A stretch of 64,000 nucleotides of DNA from NCBI GenBank assembly GCA_910587085.1, contig CAJUMC010000003.1:55597-119596 (forward strand). The letters are read 5' to 3'. The position numbers and the translations under genes are program-made. The stretch's first letter is position 1, and each line of letters opens with the position of its first letter. Below are positions 43,279-51,463 of the stretch, in pieces. The notes below the pieces were generated by a model. That model was not told where the DNA came from, searched no databases, and saw only the letters and a list, made by a program, of their open reading frames with translations. This stretch comes from an uncultured Lachnospiraceae bacterium. GTDB taxonomy: Bacteria > Bacillota > Clostridia > Lachnospirales > Lachnospiraceae.

Positions 43279-43743
43279 CTATTCCGTCATTTCCGGCACT
43301 GCGCCGACCGCACCGTGCTGAAAACTTACCCGCTCGTCGATTTCCTTCCGCTCCTCGGCTTCCAGCTCGCCGAGATAATCTGCGAACGCCTTCTCCCTGA
43401 GTCTCTCCTGTGTTTTTCTCTCGATCATTGCCGCCTTGAGCCGGTGAACGGCGGCCTCCACATTCTGCTCAGCCTTTCTCACCTGCACGGTCTGCTGGCG
43501 GATCAGCAGTTTCATCACCTCGACCGCTTCCTGATTCCGTCTTATATGCGCGGGTACCAGCCGCTTTCCGACCGTGTCTCTCAGCCGCTCCTCATACTCC
43601 TCCCGCCTCGCCGAAAGCTCCGCGAGCTTCTCGTTTTCCGCATTCAGCCTCATCTGTGCCGCCGCGTAGTTCGAGCGCTCCTGATCCTCCAGCTTCCGCT
43701 TTATCTCCAGAATGCTCTGCATCGGATACCGGAATTTTTTCAA
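43279..43743 (-). CDS. fliJ: Flagellar export chaperone FliJ, TTG start
   Basis: 154 aa, almost entirely two long helices in an antiparallel coiled coil ('SILEIKRKLEDQERSNYAAAQMRLNAENEKLAELSARREEYEERL'). The start is TTG (overlapping the fliI stop as TTGA) with GGAGGG and GGAGC upstream; no ATG is available before residue 8. FliJ sits in the centre of the FliI hexamer and escorts substrates. Coil character plus position between fliI and the MotE-like gene make the call firm. Confidence 0.9.
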   Translation of the reverse strand: MKKFRYPMQSILEIKRKLEDQERSNYAAAQMRLNAENEKLAELSARREEYEERLRDTVGKRLVPAHIRRNQEAVEVMKLLIRQQTVQVRKAEQNVEAAVHRLKAAMIERKTQERLREKAFADYLGELEAEERKEIDERVSFQHGAVGAVPEMTE

Positions 43744-45053
43744 GCTCCGCCCTCCTCAAAAATCGCTTCGAGCCCTCCGATCGTCTCATCGAGTGAAACC
43801 TTTTCTCCTGTTTCCTGACAGAGAAAGCCGTTCACCCCGTCGATCTTCGATACGGCATAATCTATATTCGGATTGCTGCCCGCTTTGTAGGCCCCGATGT
43901 TGATGAGATCCTCCGCATCCTTGTAGGTTGCCATCACCATCTTAAGCTTCGCGGCAGCCTTTTTGTGCTCCGCATCCGCGATGGAGCTCATAACACGGGA
44001 AATGCTCTGCAGCACGTCGATCGCCGGATAATGGTTCCGGTGCGCCAGATCTCTGGACAGGACAATATGTCCGTCCAGAATACCGCGTGCCGTATCCGCG
44101 ATCGGCTCATTGAAATCGTCGCCGTCCACAAGCACGGTATAAAGCCCTGTAATCGACCCCTTCGCCCCGTTGCCAGCGCGTTCAAGAAGTTTGGGCATCT
44201 CGGAATATACGCTCGGCGGATATCCGCGGGACACCGGAGGTTCGCCGGAGGCGAGGCCGATTTCCCTCTGCGCCATGGAAAACCGGGTGAGCGAATCCAT
44301 CATCAGCAGTACATCCTTTCCCTGATCCCGGAAATATTCGGCAATTGCCGTGGCGGTCTTCGCCGCCTTTTTCCGGATAAGCGCAGGCTTGTCGGAAGTC
44401 GCGATGACCAGAACGGAACGGCGCATGCCCTCCTCGCCCAGATCTCTCTCGATAAACTCGCGCACCTCGCGGCCCCGCTCCCCGATCAGGGCGATCACAT
44501 TGATATCCGCACGCGTGTTGCGCGCAAACATGCCGAGCAGCGTGCTCTTGCCGACGCCGCTGCCGGCAAAAATGCCGATCCTCTGGCCCTTTCCGATCGT
44601 AAGCATGCCGTCCACCGCCCGGACTCCGAGCGGCAGGATATCCGTGATCAGCCTGCGCGCCATCGGATCGGGCGCCTGCGCATCCACCGGATAGCTGTCC
44701 CTGGCCGAAAGTCTGCCGCCGTCGAGAGGATGCCCCAGGCCGTCCAGCGTCTGCCCGAGCAGTTCCGGGCCGACCGGCACCTGCAGCGGCTCCCGGAGAT
44801 TGACAACCATGCTGCCCTCGCCGATGCCGGTGACATCCTCGTAAGGCATCAGCAGCAGCCTGCCGTCCCGGAAGCCGGTCACCTCCGCCAGCACGGTAAC
44901 GCTGCCGTCCCTCGAGGTGATGCTGCACACATCATTCAGGCTGGCATCCGGGCCGACCGACTCCACAGTGAGCCCTACGACCTTCGTCACTTTCCCCTTT
45001 ATATCAATATAGGATTTTGTATACAGCGAATCATATTTTGCAAAATCAATCAT
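43740..45053 (-). CDS. fliI: Flagellar export ATPase FliI
   Basis: 437 aa. F1-ATPase beta-like: Walker A 'GIFAGSGVGKSTLLGMFAR', 'IALIGERGREVREFIERDLGEEGMRRSVLV', Walker B 'VLLMMDSLTRFSMAQREIGLASGEPP', and 'TVLVDGDDFNEPIADTARGILDGHIVLSR'. The N-terminal beta-barrel segment follows 'MIDFAKYDSLY'. It energises unfolding and delivery of export substrates, regulated by FliH. ATG 45053 is used; the frame can be read nine codons further to 45080 without a ribosome site. It overlaps fliJ by 4 bp. Confidence 0.96.
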   Translation of the reverse strand: MIDFAKYDSLYTKSYIDIKGKVTKVVGLTVESVGPDASLNDVCSITSRDGSVTVLAEVTGFRDGRLLLMPYEDVTGIGEGSMVVNLREPLQVPVGPELLGQTLDGLGHPLDGGRLSARDSYPVDAQAPDPMARRLITDILPLGVRAVDGMLTIGKGQRIGIFAGSGVGKSTLLGMFARNTRADINVIALIGERGREVREFIERDLGEEGMRRSVLVIATSDKPALIRKKAAKTATAIAEYFRDQGKDVLLMMDSLTRFSMAQREIGLASGEPPVSRGYPPSVYSEMPKLLERAGNGAKGSITGLYTVLVDGDDFNEPIADTARGILDGHIVLSRDLAHRNHYPAIDVLQSISRVMSSIADAEHKKAAAKLKMVMATYKDAEDLINIGAYKAGSNPNIDYAVSKIDGVNGFLCQETGEKVSLDETIGGLEAIFEEGGA

Positions 45054-45175
45054 TTTTGTATTTCCCGCCCATCCGGGCATTTATGCGGCACAATAACCTG
45101 CCGCTTTCCGATTTTTCCATCCGCGATCCCGTCCGCAGCGCGGCTTCCGACGGAATGTTAATACAAAGCCCTGCT

Positions 45176-46042
45176 TCAGCTGGCATTTCCCGGCATTCCG
45201 GCCAGCATCCGGAGGTCTCCGGTCAGATTTCTCAGCTGCGCGTCAAGTCCGCAGTCAAAAATCCTGCTGTCCGTCTCAAGCACGCACTGACCGGGCCGCA
45301 GCGTGCGGTCGGCTACCACCTCGAGCTCTGCGCCCTCCCTGAGCTTCCGGGAGAGCTCCATCTTCTTCTCGGCCACCGTTTCATAGTCCTCCGGCGGCAC
45401 ATGGATCAGACAGTTCATTCCTGGCTCGGCTTGCGCCATCCCCTGCTCCAGAAGGTAGAGGATAATCCCTCTCTTATCCTCAAGCAGGATTCCGGTCAGC
45501 CTTTCCACCAGCCGTATTACCATCTCAACAAAAGCAGGCTCCAATTCCTCCACCTGCTTTTCATAAGCAATCCGATTCGCTTTTTCCTGCTCGGCAAGGC
45601 GCTTCTTCTCCGCCTGCAGCTCCTTCTCTGCCTGCTTTTTCCCGTCGGCATAGCCCTGCTGCTGCGCCTCATTGTATGCGCTCGCCTTGATTTCCTCCGC
45701 GTCCTCTTCGGCCTTTTCGAGCATGACGCGCGCCTCTTCCTGCGCCTCGGCAAGAAGCTGCTCTGCCTGCTCACGGAGCTGTTCCTGCGCCTCCTGCTCC
45801 GCCTGCCCGCTTACACTCTCCTGTGCGGCATCCGCCGGAAAAATCCCGGGGATTCCCGGCATAAACTCCGGCGCGGAAGCTCCCGCGCCGTCCTCCGCCT
45901 CCGGATTCTCCCCGAAATCTGCGGAAACCGACGCGTGCTTCTCCACAAACAGCCTTGTGAATTCCTCCGCGCGGCTGTTGAAATCTATCTTTTTCTTTTC
46001 AGTTGTATAGGTAATGGCCGCGGCCTTAATTACATTAGACAA
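45176..46042 (-). CDS. fliH: Flagellar assembly protein FliH, probable TTG start
   Basis: 288 aa. The variable N-terminus 'SNVIKAAAITYTTEKKKIDFN' is followed by a disordered acidic stretch and a long Glu/Ala/Gln coiled coil (about 95-175). The C-terminal FliH/V-ATPase-E domain reads 'FVEMVIRLVERLTGILLEDKRGIILYLLEQGM'. FliH is the stator-like regulator of FliI. GTG 46054 would sit directly on the ribosome site, whereas TTG 46042 lies 8 bases after GGAGGTGA, so I prefer TTG. It overlaps the fliG 3' end. Confidence 0.9.
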   Translation of the reverse strand: MSNVIKAAAITYTTEKKKIDFNSRAEEFTRLFVEKHASVSADFGENPEAEDGAGASAPEFMPGIPGIFPADAAQESVSGQAEQEAQEQLREQAEQLLAEAQEEARVMLEKAEEDAEEIKASAYNEAQQQGYADGKKQAEKELQAEKKRLAEQEKANRIAYEKQVEELEPAFVEMVIRLVERLTGILLEDKRGIILYLLEQGMAQAEPGMNCLIHVPPEDYETVAEKKMELSRKLREGAELEVVADRTLRPGQCVLETDSRIFDCGLDAQLRNLTGDLRMLAGMPGNAS

Positions 46043-47045
46043 CGATCTCGTCACCTCCGCCTCTGGAGATTACAATCTCGCCCGAATCCTCCAGCTTACG
46101 GATGACATTGACAATCTTCTGCTGTGCTTCCTCGACATCCTTCATGCGGACAGGACCCATAAAGTCCATATCCTCCTTGATCATCGTTACAAGACGCTTA
46201 GACAGATTGTTGAAGATCGCATCCTTGACCTCGTCTGTCGTGTTCTTCAGAGCCACGGCGAGCTCGTTGTTCTCCACCTCACGCAGCACGCGCTGAATGG
46301 AACGGTCGTCGAGCGAAAGAATGTCCTCGAACACGAACATCTTTTTGCGGATCTCGTCCGCCAGCTCCGGCTCCTCGATCTCGAGATTTTCCATAATGTG
46401 CTTCTCTGTTCCGCGATCCACCGTATTCAAGATCTCCACGATCGCATCGATACCGCCCGCGCTCGTGTAATCCTGATTGACAAGGGAAGACAGCCTGCGT
46501 TCGAGCACGCGTTCCACCTCCTTGAGTACCTCCGGAGAGGTTCGATCCATCTGTGCGATACGCTTCGCCACGTCCGCCTGTTTATCCGGGGACAGCGCGC
46601 CGAGAATTGCGGCGGCCTGCTGCGCCGGCATATAGGACAGGATCAGGGCGATTGTCTGCGGATGTTCGTCCTGGATAAAGGTAATCAGCTGCGCCGGGTC
46701 CGTCTTGCGGATAAACTCAAACGGCCGCACCTGAAGCGACGCCGTCAGCTTGCCGATTACTTCGCGCGCCCTGTCTGCACCGAGCGCCTTCTCCAGAAGA
46801 TCCTTCGCATAGCCGATGCCGCCCTCCGCAATATACTGCTGCGCCAGGCAAATCTGGTAAAATTCATCCATAATGGCATCCTTGGTAGACTGCGAAATAC
46901 TTCTCGTATTGGCGATCTCCAGCGTCAGCTGCTCGATCTCCTCCTCCTTCAGATGCTTGAATATTTTAGCGGATCGTTCCGGCCCCATCGCAATCAGCAA
47001 AACCGCCGTTTTCTGGACGCCGTTCATCTCCTCCGTCTCTTTCAT
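46035..47045 (-). CDS. fliG: Flagellar motor switch protein FliG
   Basis: 336 aa, the usual family length. The N-terminal domain 'MNGVQKTAVLLIAMGPERSAKIFKHLKEEEIEQL' is followed by the middle EHPQTIALILSYM motif ('QDEHPQTIALILSYMPAQQAAAIL'). The C-terminal torque domain has the charged helix 'LDDRSIQRVLREVENNELAVALKNTTDEVKDAIFNNLSKR'. FliG binds FliF and contacts MotA. GGAG precedes the ATG; a short hairpin lies in the gap before it. Confidence 0.97.
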   Translation of the reverse strand: MKETEEMNGVQKTAVLLIAMGPERSAKIFKHLKEEEIEQLTLEIANTRSISQSTKDAIMDEFYQICLAQQYIAEGGIGYAKDLLEKALGADRAREVIGKLTASLQVRPFEFIRKTDPAQLITFIQDEHPQTIALILSYMPAQQAAAILGALSPDKQADVAKRIAQMDRTSPEVLKEVERVLERRLSSLVNQDYTSAGGIDAIVEILNTVDRGTEKHIMENLEIEEPELADEIRKKMFVFEDILSLDDRSIQRVLREVENNELAVALKNTTDEVKDAIFNNLSKRLVTMIKEDMDFMGPVRMKDVEEAQQKIVNVIRKLEDSGEIVISRGGGDEIVV

Positions 47046-47072
47046 TGGCCGTCTCCTTTCCTCGCGGGCCTA

Positions 47073-47093
47073 TCCGCCCGTCAAGCGGGCGGA
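47073..47093. repeat. GC-rich hairpin between fliF and fliG
   Basis: Eight-bp stem TCCGCCCG/CGGGCGGA with a 5-base loop in the 60-bp gap. No T-run follows. It could slow ribosome or RNase passage and help set the FliF:FliG ratio; that is inference. Confidence 0.55.
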
Positions 47094-47106
47094 CAAGACC
47101 GTCACG

Positions 47107-48711
47107 TCATCCCCAGTCGTCGTTCAGCCAGTTGCGCAGCAGCGCAGCAACGGCCTCCGGATTCTCGTCGACGAACTTCTCGATCAGGCGCTTGGACTCG
47201 GACTTCTCGCTGAATTCGATATCCTCAAGCGACTGATTATCCTTCGTCGTGGCAAGCAGCTTCTCAACCGAAAGCTCAGGCTCGGTCTCCACAACCTCCT
47301 CCGGCTTCGATACACGGAATACCACGAAGATCAGCAGGGCAATGATAATCACGAACAGGACGATCGTGAATATAAGGTCGAAGTTGGTGCCCTCCTCCTC
47401 CACTTCAATATACTCCGGTATCGTGTAAATGATAATGGAAATATTGTTTTCCGGGATTCCGGTCGCGTTGGAAAATGCCGTGTAAAACTCCTGCGGTATG
47501 TCATTGGTTTCCATCCGCTTCCAGTCGCGGTTGTTTACGATATAATCCTCCCAGGTCGTCCCCTCCAGCTCACCGAGCCGCTCCAGATCATCCTTCGTAT
47601 AGCGGCGGATCTTTTTGAGAACGAGGGCCATGCTCGATGTGGCCGGCTCTACAACCCCCCACTCACTCATTGTTTTCGTGACCTGCTCACCCACCATATA
47701 GGTGACGGAGAGATCGTCATAGCTGCTGTTTCCGGCCTGCTGATTCTGGATATAGTAATCCTGGCCGTCGTTCGAATCCGTTCCCGGAATATCGCCGTTC
47801 TGCGCGGTATTCTCGGACTGAATGCGTCGGTACACGCCGTAAAGTCCCTGCTCCTGGCCGTCTGCCGGAAGATACTTCTTAAGATATTCCTCCACGCGGT
47901 CAAAATTGATTTCCAGATTGAACTGCGCGTCGACATAATCAAAATCAAGATGAAGCGCGTACTCCATCACACGCTCCTGAAAAAAATTATAGGCATCCTT
48001 CGTGATCGCCAGCTGATTGGTGATCGCGAGGGTATCCTCGTCCTCCGGTCCGTTGTAGAGAAGGTTGCCGTACTGGTCAATCACCTTCACTGTTTCGACC
48101 GATTTGTTGCCGAGTGCGTTCGCAACAAAAACGGCGATCGCCTCGGACATATTCTTGTTGAATTCGGAATTGACGAAAAGCGAAACCGAACACTGAATGT
48201 CCTTCTCCTCGTCAAGAATCGTTGACGTGCGGTCAAGCGGTATGTAACTGACTTTCGCCCGGTCGATGCCGACCATCCCCTCGATCTGCTGTTCCAGCCT
48301 GCCCTGAAAGTAAGCGGCGTTTTTCTGAACCCGGTCAGCGTTTGTCGTACTCATATCGTTGTCCAGCAGGTCGCTCAGAGTCATGCGCCCGTCGCTCATG
48401 GCAGAGCTGTTGAGCACCGCGAGATTCGCCTGAACCGTTTTGGTGGAATCGACATAGATCGTCGAGCTGTCCTCCCCGATACGGTGCGCGATTCCGGCCT
48501 CGGTCAGCGCCTCGTCCACCGCTTTTACCTTGGTGAGATCGTCGTAGGCCTGCCAGCGGACGTAATTTGTCCTTCCCAGAAAATACGCCAGCAGGAAAAT
48601 CATTACCGCCACAACCCCGACGGAGCTCAGTAAAATCGCTCTCTGTTTTTTTGTATATTTATTCCAAAGCTCTAATACCTTATTTAATAATCTTTTCAGC
48701 CTCTCCTGCAT
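47107..48711 (-). CDS. fliF: Flagellar MS-ring protein FliF
   Basis: 534 aa. The N-terminal membrane helix ('AILLSSVGVVAVMIFLLAYFLG') is followed by ring-building motifs RBM1/RBM2 ('AYDDLTKVKAVDEALTEAGIAHRI', 'FQGRLEQQIEGMVGIDRAKVSYIPLDR') and RBM3 with a variable insert. The second helix ('LIFTIVLFVIIIALLIFVVF') leads to a C-terminal FliG-binding tail 'FVDENPEAVAALLRNWLNDDW'. It forms the basal body base in the membrane. It lies 18 bp after fliE. Confidence 0.96.
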   Translation of the reverse strand: MQERLKRLLNKVLELWNKYTKKQRAILLSSVGVVAVMIFLLAYFLGRTNYVRWQAYDDLTKVKAVDEALTEAGIAHRIGEDSSTIYVDSTKTVQANLAVLNSSAMSDGRMTLSDLLDNDMSTTNADRVQKNAAYFQGRLEQQIEGMVGIDRAKVSYIPLDRTSTILDEEKDIQCSVSLFVNSEFNKNMSEAIAVFVANALGNKSVETVKVIDQYGNLLYNGPEDEDTLAITNQLAITKDAYNFFQERVMEYALHLDFDYVDAQFNLEINFDRVEEYLKKYLPADGQEQGLYGVYRRIQSENTAQNGDIPGTDSNDGQDYYIQNQQAGNSSYDDLSVTYMVGEQVTKTMSEWGVVEPATSSMALVLKKIRRYTKDDLERLGELEGTTWEDYIVNNRDWKRMETNDIPQEFYTAFSNATGIPENNISIIIYTIPEYIEVEEEGTNFDLIFTIVLFVIIIALLIFVVFRVSKPEEVVETEPELSVEKLLATTKDNQSLEDIEFSEKSESKRLIEKFVDENPEAVAALLRNWLNDDWG

Positions 48712-48729
48712 GAAACCTTACTCCGTTCG

Positions 48730-49044
48730 TTAGAATTGCAACTGCATGATTTCTTTATAAGCATCCAGTACTGCATTCCGAACGGCAACCGTATACTGCA
48801 GAGAGACATTTGCCTTCCACTGTGCCACCTGTACGTCCGTCGTACTGTTCGTCAGGCCCATCGCATAAGAAAGCTCGGCCTCCCTCGCTTCATTGATAGA
48901 GTCGTTCGTCTTGTTGACCATCTCAAGCGCCGACTGAAACAGCGTCTCGAAGGCCGTGTTTTTTTCCGCGGTTCCTGTTTTCTTCTCCCATGCGGCAGTA
49001 TAGTCCGTCAGATTATTTACCGCGCCAATAGATGTAAAGTCCAT
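48730..49044 (-). CDS. fliE: Flagellar hook-basal body protein FliE
   Basis: 104 aa, usual length. The conserved C-terminus 'VQVAQWKANVSLQYTVAVRNAVLDAYKEIMQLQF' and the helical middle 'FETLFQSALEMVNKTNDSINEAREAELSYAMG' are visible. FliE is the rod-MS ring junction and first axial export substrate. It is between flgC and fliF as in nearly all Firmicutes. Confidence 0.94.
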   Translation of the reverse strand: MDFTSIGAVNNLTDYTAAWEKKTGTAEKNTAFETLFQSALEMVNKTNDSINEAREAELSYAMGLTNSTTDVQVAQWKANVSLQYTVAVRNAVLDAYKEIMQLQF

Positions 49045-49109
49045 CTTACCTCTCCGTTTCTACGCCGTTTTCCGGCGGCTTAAACTCAGCTTTCCAAGCC
49101 CGGTCCGGC

Positions 49110-49565
49110 CTACGCCTTTCCAACCTCAAGCCCCTTCAACAGCATATTCTTCGTCGCGTTGAACGCGGTTATATTTGCCTCATAGGCGCGTGTTGCGTCG
49201 ATGAGGTTTGTGATCTCCGTCACGGTATTGACATTCGGCAGCGTGACATAGCCGTCCTCGTCCGCATCCGGATGACCCGGATCATAGACCGTTTTCATCG
49301 CCGTCTTATGATCCTCAACGATCCCCGTAACCCTGACGCCGTTGCCGACCAGCTCGGAAGCATTGGTCCGGCTGCTCTGCGCCAGCATTTTGGAAAAGGT
49401 GTCCTGTGTTCTCGCCTGGAATACCAGCGTCTTTCTGCGGTATACCTCGCCGTTTTCGTCCCTGGTCGTATTTACATTTGCTATATTCTGCGCGATGAGA
49501 TCCATACGGAGCCTCTGCGCGCTCATTCCGCTGGCACTGATATTCAGCGCATCAATACTCGCCAT
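49110..49565 (-). CDS. flgC: Flagellar proximal rod protein FlgC
   Basis: 151 aa. The rod signature 'LNISASGMSAQRLRMDLIAQNIANVNTTRDENGEVYRRK' and C-terminal 'VTLPNVNTVTEITNLIDATRAYEANITAFNATKNMLLKGLEV' are clear. FlgC and FlgB build the proximal rod. A 140-bp gap separates it from flgB with no gene inside. RBS AAAGGGG precedes the ATG. Confidence 0.96.
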   Translation of the reverse strand: MASIDALNISASGMSAQRLRMDLIAQNIANVNTTRDENGEVYRRKTLVFQARTQDTFSKMLAQSSRTNASELVGNGVRVTGIVEDHKTAMKTVYDPGHPDADEDGYVTLPNVNTVTEITNLIDATRAYEANITAFNATKNMLLKGLEVGKA

Positions 49566-49708
49566 ACTTTATTCCCCTTTCCTGCATGCCACGGGAACCC
49601 CTCCCGCAATACTGCACCGGCAGCACTCTGCACACATCGCTGCAGCGCCTCCCGAATTCCGTGCTGTCCGCGTCCTTCTGCCCGGCACTTTCCGCTTACG
49701 AAGTTTTC

Positions 49709-50101
49709 TCAGCTCCGGTTCAATACCATTTTAATTCTGGAAAATTCCTGCGTCATTGAGTCAAGAAGAGTCAGATAGCGGATCTGATTTCTCGCCAGAT
49801 AGGATTCCTCAACATCAATATCGACATTGTTGCCGTCCAGCCGGTAGCTCAGCTCGCTCTGATCCACATAGACCTTTGCATTCAGCCTGCCGAGATCCAC
49901 TCCTGCGACTGCATGATCCATGCTCTGGCCGCGTGCGGTCAGCTCTTCCTTCAGATAATTCTCGAAGTAAATGTCGCTCCTCTTAAAATCCGGGGTGCTG
50001 ACATTGGACAGATTGTTCACGAGCAGGCTGTTGCGCAGCTCGGTCGCGTTTGCCGCTTTATTCAGCACATTGATATAATTATACATACTGGAGCCTATCA
50101 T
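49709..50101 (-). CDS. flgB: Flagellar proximal rod protein FlgB
   Basis: 130 aa. Rod motif 'NSLLVNNLSNVSTPDFKRSDIYFENYLKEEL' and C-terminal 'NNVDIDVEESYLARNQIRYLTLLDSMTQEFSRIKMVLN'. It is the first gene of the fla/che operon, about 80 bp downstream of a near-consensus promoter. The ATG 50101 has AAAGGATGAG as ribosome site; an ATG five codons later is also possible. Confidence 0.96.
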   Translation of the reverse strand: MIGSSMYNYINVLNKAANATELRNSLLVNNLSNVSTPDFKRSDIYFENYLKEELTARGQSMDHAVAGVDLGRLNAKVYVDQSELSYRLDGNNVDIDVEESYLARNQIRYLTLLDSMTQEFSRIKMVLNRS

Positions 50102-50182
50102 TTATCTCATCCTTTCCATTCAATAATATCATCGCCTGTAAAAAGGGTGTAAAGCAGAACCCTTCCCTGTCTGCCACATTTC

Positions 50183-50211
50183 ATTATAGACAATCTTCAG
50201 AAAAAACTCAA
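50183..50211 (-). promoter_or_regulatory. Sigma-A promoter of the fla/che operon
   Basis: On the minus strand TTGAGT (50206-50211), 17 bp, TATAAT (50183-50188, perfect -10). It gives a leader of about 75 bases before flgB. No sigma-28 or sigma-54 signature is present, so this operon is probably housekeeping-driven and expresses its own sigma-28 at the far end. Confidence 0.8.
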
Positions 50212-50232
50212 GACCTAATTCCGCCGAATCCG

Positions 50233-50263
50233 AAAAAAAAACAGGGTTAAAACAAAAGTGACC
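50233..50263 (-). terminator. Candidate terminator of codY
   Basis: On the minus strand a weak GGGT/ACCC stem is followed after two bases by nine T residues. It lies about 130 bp past the codY stop and just upstream of the fla promoter. The stem is only 4 bp, so the call rests mainly on the T-tract. A separate 7+5-bp dyad at about 50345-50385 lacks T residues on the minus side. Confidence 0.35.
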
Positions 50264-50394
50264 CAAACCAGGTCTTAAACTCCAAATCCTTTTGTAATAA
50301 CCCTTCCTTATGTTTCCATATTCCGTTTTTTGCTTCCTTTTTTATGCAGTTTTCGCACACTTGTGCGGCACTGCATTTTCTTTCCTGCAAAGCC

Positions 50395-51162
50395 TCACTG
50401 CATTTTCTTAAGTTCGTCGAACACAACATCGTTGATCACCTTGATATAGGTTCCCTTCATGCCAGACGAACGAGACTCGATCACACCGGCGCTCTCAAAC
50501 TTTCTCAGTGCATTTACAATAACAGAGCGTGTGATGCCGACCCGATCCGCAATTTTGCTGGCGACAAGAATTCCTTCGTTGCCGTCCAATTCCTCAAAAA
50601 TATGCGTGATGGCCTCAAGCTCCGAAAACGACAGCGTACTGATGGCTGACCGGACAATCTGCACCTTCCGGTTTTCCTCGGCATTTTCCTCGTTGACCGA
50701 GCGCATCATCTCCAGGCCGACAACGGTCGTTCCGTACTCGCTCAGGATAATATCGTCGATCGAATATTGGCTCGTGTTTTTATAAAGAAACAATGTTCCG
50801 AGGCGCTCACCCGCGATATCAATCGGCGTAATAATCGCCTGATACGCGTTGACATTTTCGATTTCAAAGCCCAGAGTTGCAAGGTTGACATTTTCTTTGG
50901 TCGAGAGAATGTTGAGCAGGCGCTCATTCAGCATACCGTCGATGTAGCCGCCCACAGAATCCCGGATCAGTTCGCTGATCGGCGGGATATCGGAACGGTT
51001 CCGGATGCCGAGCACCTTCCCCTTTCTGCTGATGACGAGGATATTCGAGTCCAGGATATCGCTTAACACAAGGCAGATATCGTTGAACACAACCTTATGC
51101 GAGCTGTTGTTATGTAGCAGCTTATTGATCTTCCTCGTTTTATCCAATAATTGTACGCTCAT
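50395..51162 (-). CDS. codY: Global transcriptional repressor CodY
   Basis: 255 aa. The N-terminal GAF domain ('SVQLLDKTRKINKLLHNN...DILDSNILVISRKGKVLGI') binds branched-chain amino acids. The C-terminal winged helix reads 'ASKIADRVGITRSVIVNALRKFESAGVIESRSSGMKGTYIKV', and the GTP-sensing surrounding segments are present. CodY represses starvation genes, including motility in several Firmicutes. The start at 51162 has GGGGG about 7 bases upstream; an extension to 51183 is unlikely. It sits right before flgB, as in B. subtilis. A CodY-box-like sequence precedes its own promoter. Confidence 0.96.
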   Translation of the reverse strand: MSVQLLDKTRKINKLLHNNSSHKVVFNDICLVLSDILDSNILVISRKGKVLGIRNRSDIPPISELIRDSVGGYIDGMLNERLLNILSTKENVNLATLGFEIENVNAYQAIITPIDIAGERLGTLFLYKNTSQYSIDDIILSEYGTTVVGLEMMRSVNEENAEENRKVQIVRSAISTLSFSELEAITHIFEELDGNEGILVASKIADRVGITRSVIVNALRKFESAGVIESRSSGMKGTYIKVINDVVFDELKKMQ

Positions 51163-51195
51163 TGACGAACCCCCATACATCAATATGATAGCCTT

Positions 51196-51224
51196 ATTCT
51201 AACACATATATTTTTCGAAAACAA
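51196..51224 (-). promoter_or_regulatory. Sigma-A-type promoter of codY
   Basis: On the minus strand TTGTTT (51219-51224), 17 bp, TAGAAT (51196-51201), in very AT-rich DNA about 35 bp before the codY start. Confidence 0.65.
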
Positions 51225-51258
51225 GCAAATTTTTTAATTTTGTATAAAATTCAGGGGA

Positions 51259-51273
51259 TATTTTCAGATTTTT
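51259..51273. promoter_or_regulatory. CodY-box-like sequence upstream of codY
   Basis: Matches 11 of 15 bases of AATTTTCWGAAAATT on either strand. It is about 35 bp upstream of the codY -35, so it could allow CodY to control its own gene. Sequence match only. Confidence 0.4.
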
Positions 51274-51356
51274 TCAGTTTCTCTAGTTGCTTTCCTTGAA
51301 ATTCACTGTCAAAATCATGTTTTTTTGCCATAAATAAGAAAACAAAATGCGCGGAA

Positions 51357-51434
51357 AGAGGAGCTGCTCCGCCGTTTGCCGCAGTCCTCTCCTCTCCCTG
51401 CGCAGTCCCCTTATCCTTCCGGATAAAACTGCGC
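51357..51434. repeat. Two adjacent dyads in the topA 3' region
   Basis: Dyad one: AGAGGAG/CTCCTCT (51357-51395). Dyad two: GCGCAGT/ACTGCGC with an inner TTATCC/GGATAA hairpin (51400-51434). They follow the topA stop at 51464. Only a loose T-rich stretch comes after, so termination here is possible but unclear. No gene is supported in the 300-bp topA-codY gap. Confidence 0.4.
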
Positions 51435-51463
51435 CGCATGCTTTTTATGCCGTTCCTCTTCTG

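Noticed and set aside
51251..51439. Small 62-codon gene between topA and codY
   Set aside because: No ribosome binding site, crosses two dyads and the CodY-box-like site; the last 26 codons look somewhat protein-like, but there is too little support.
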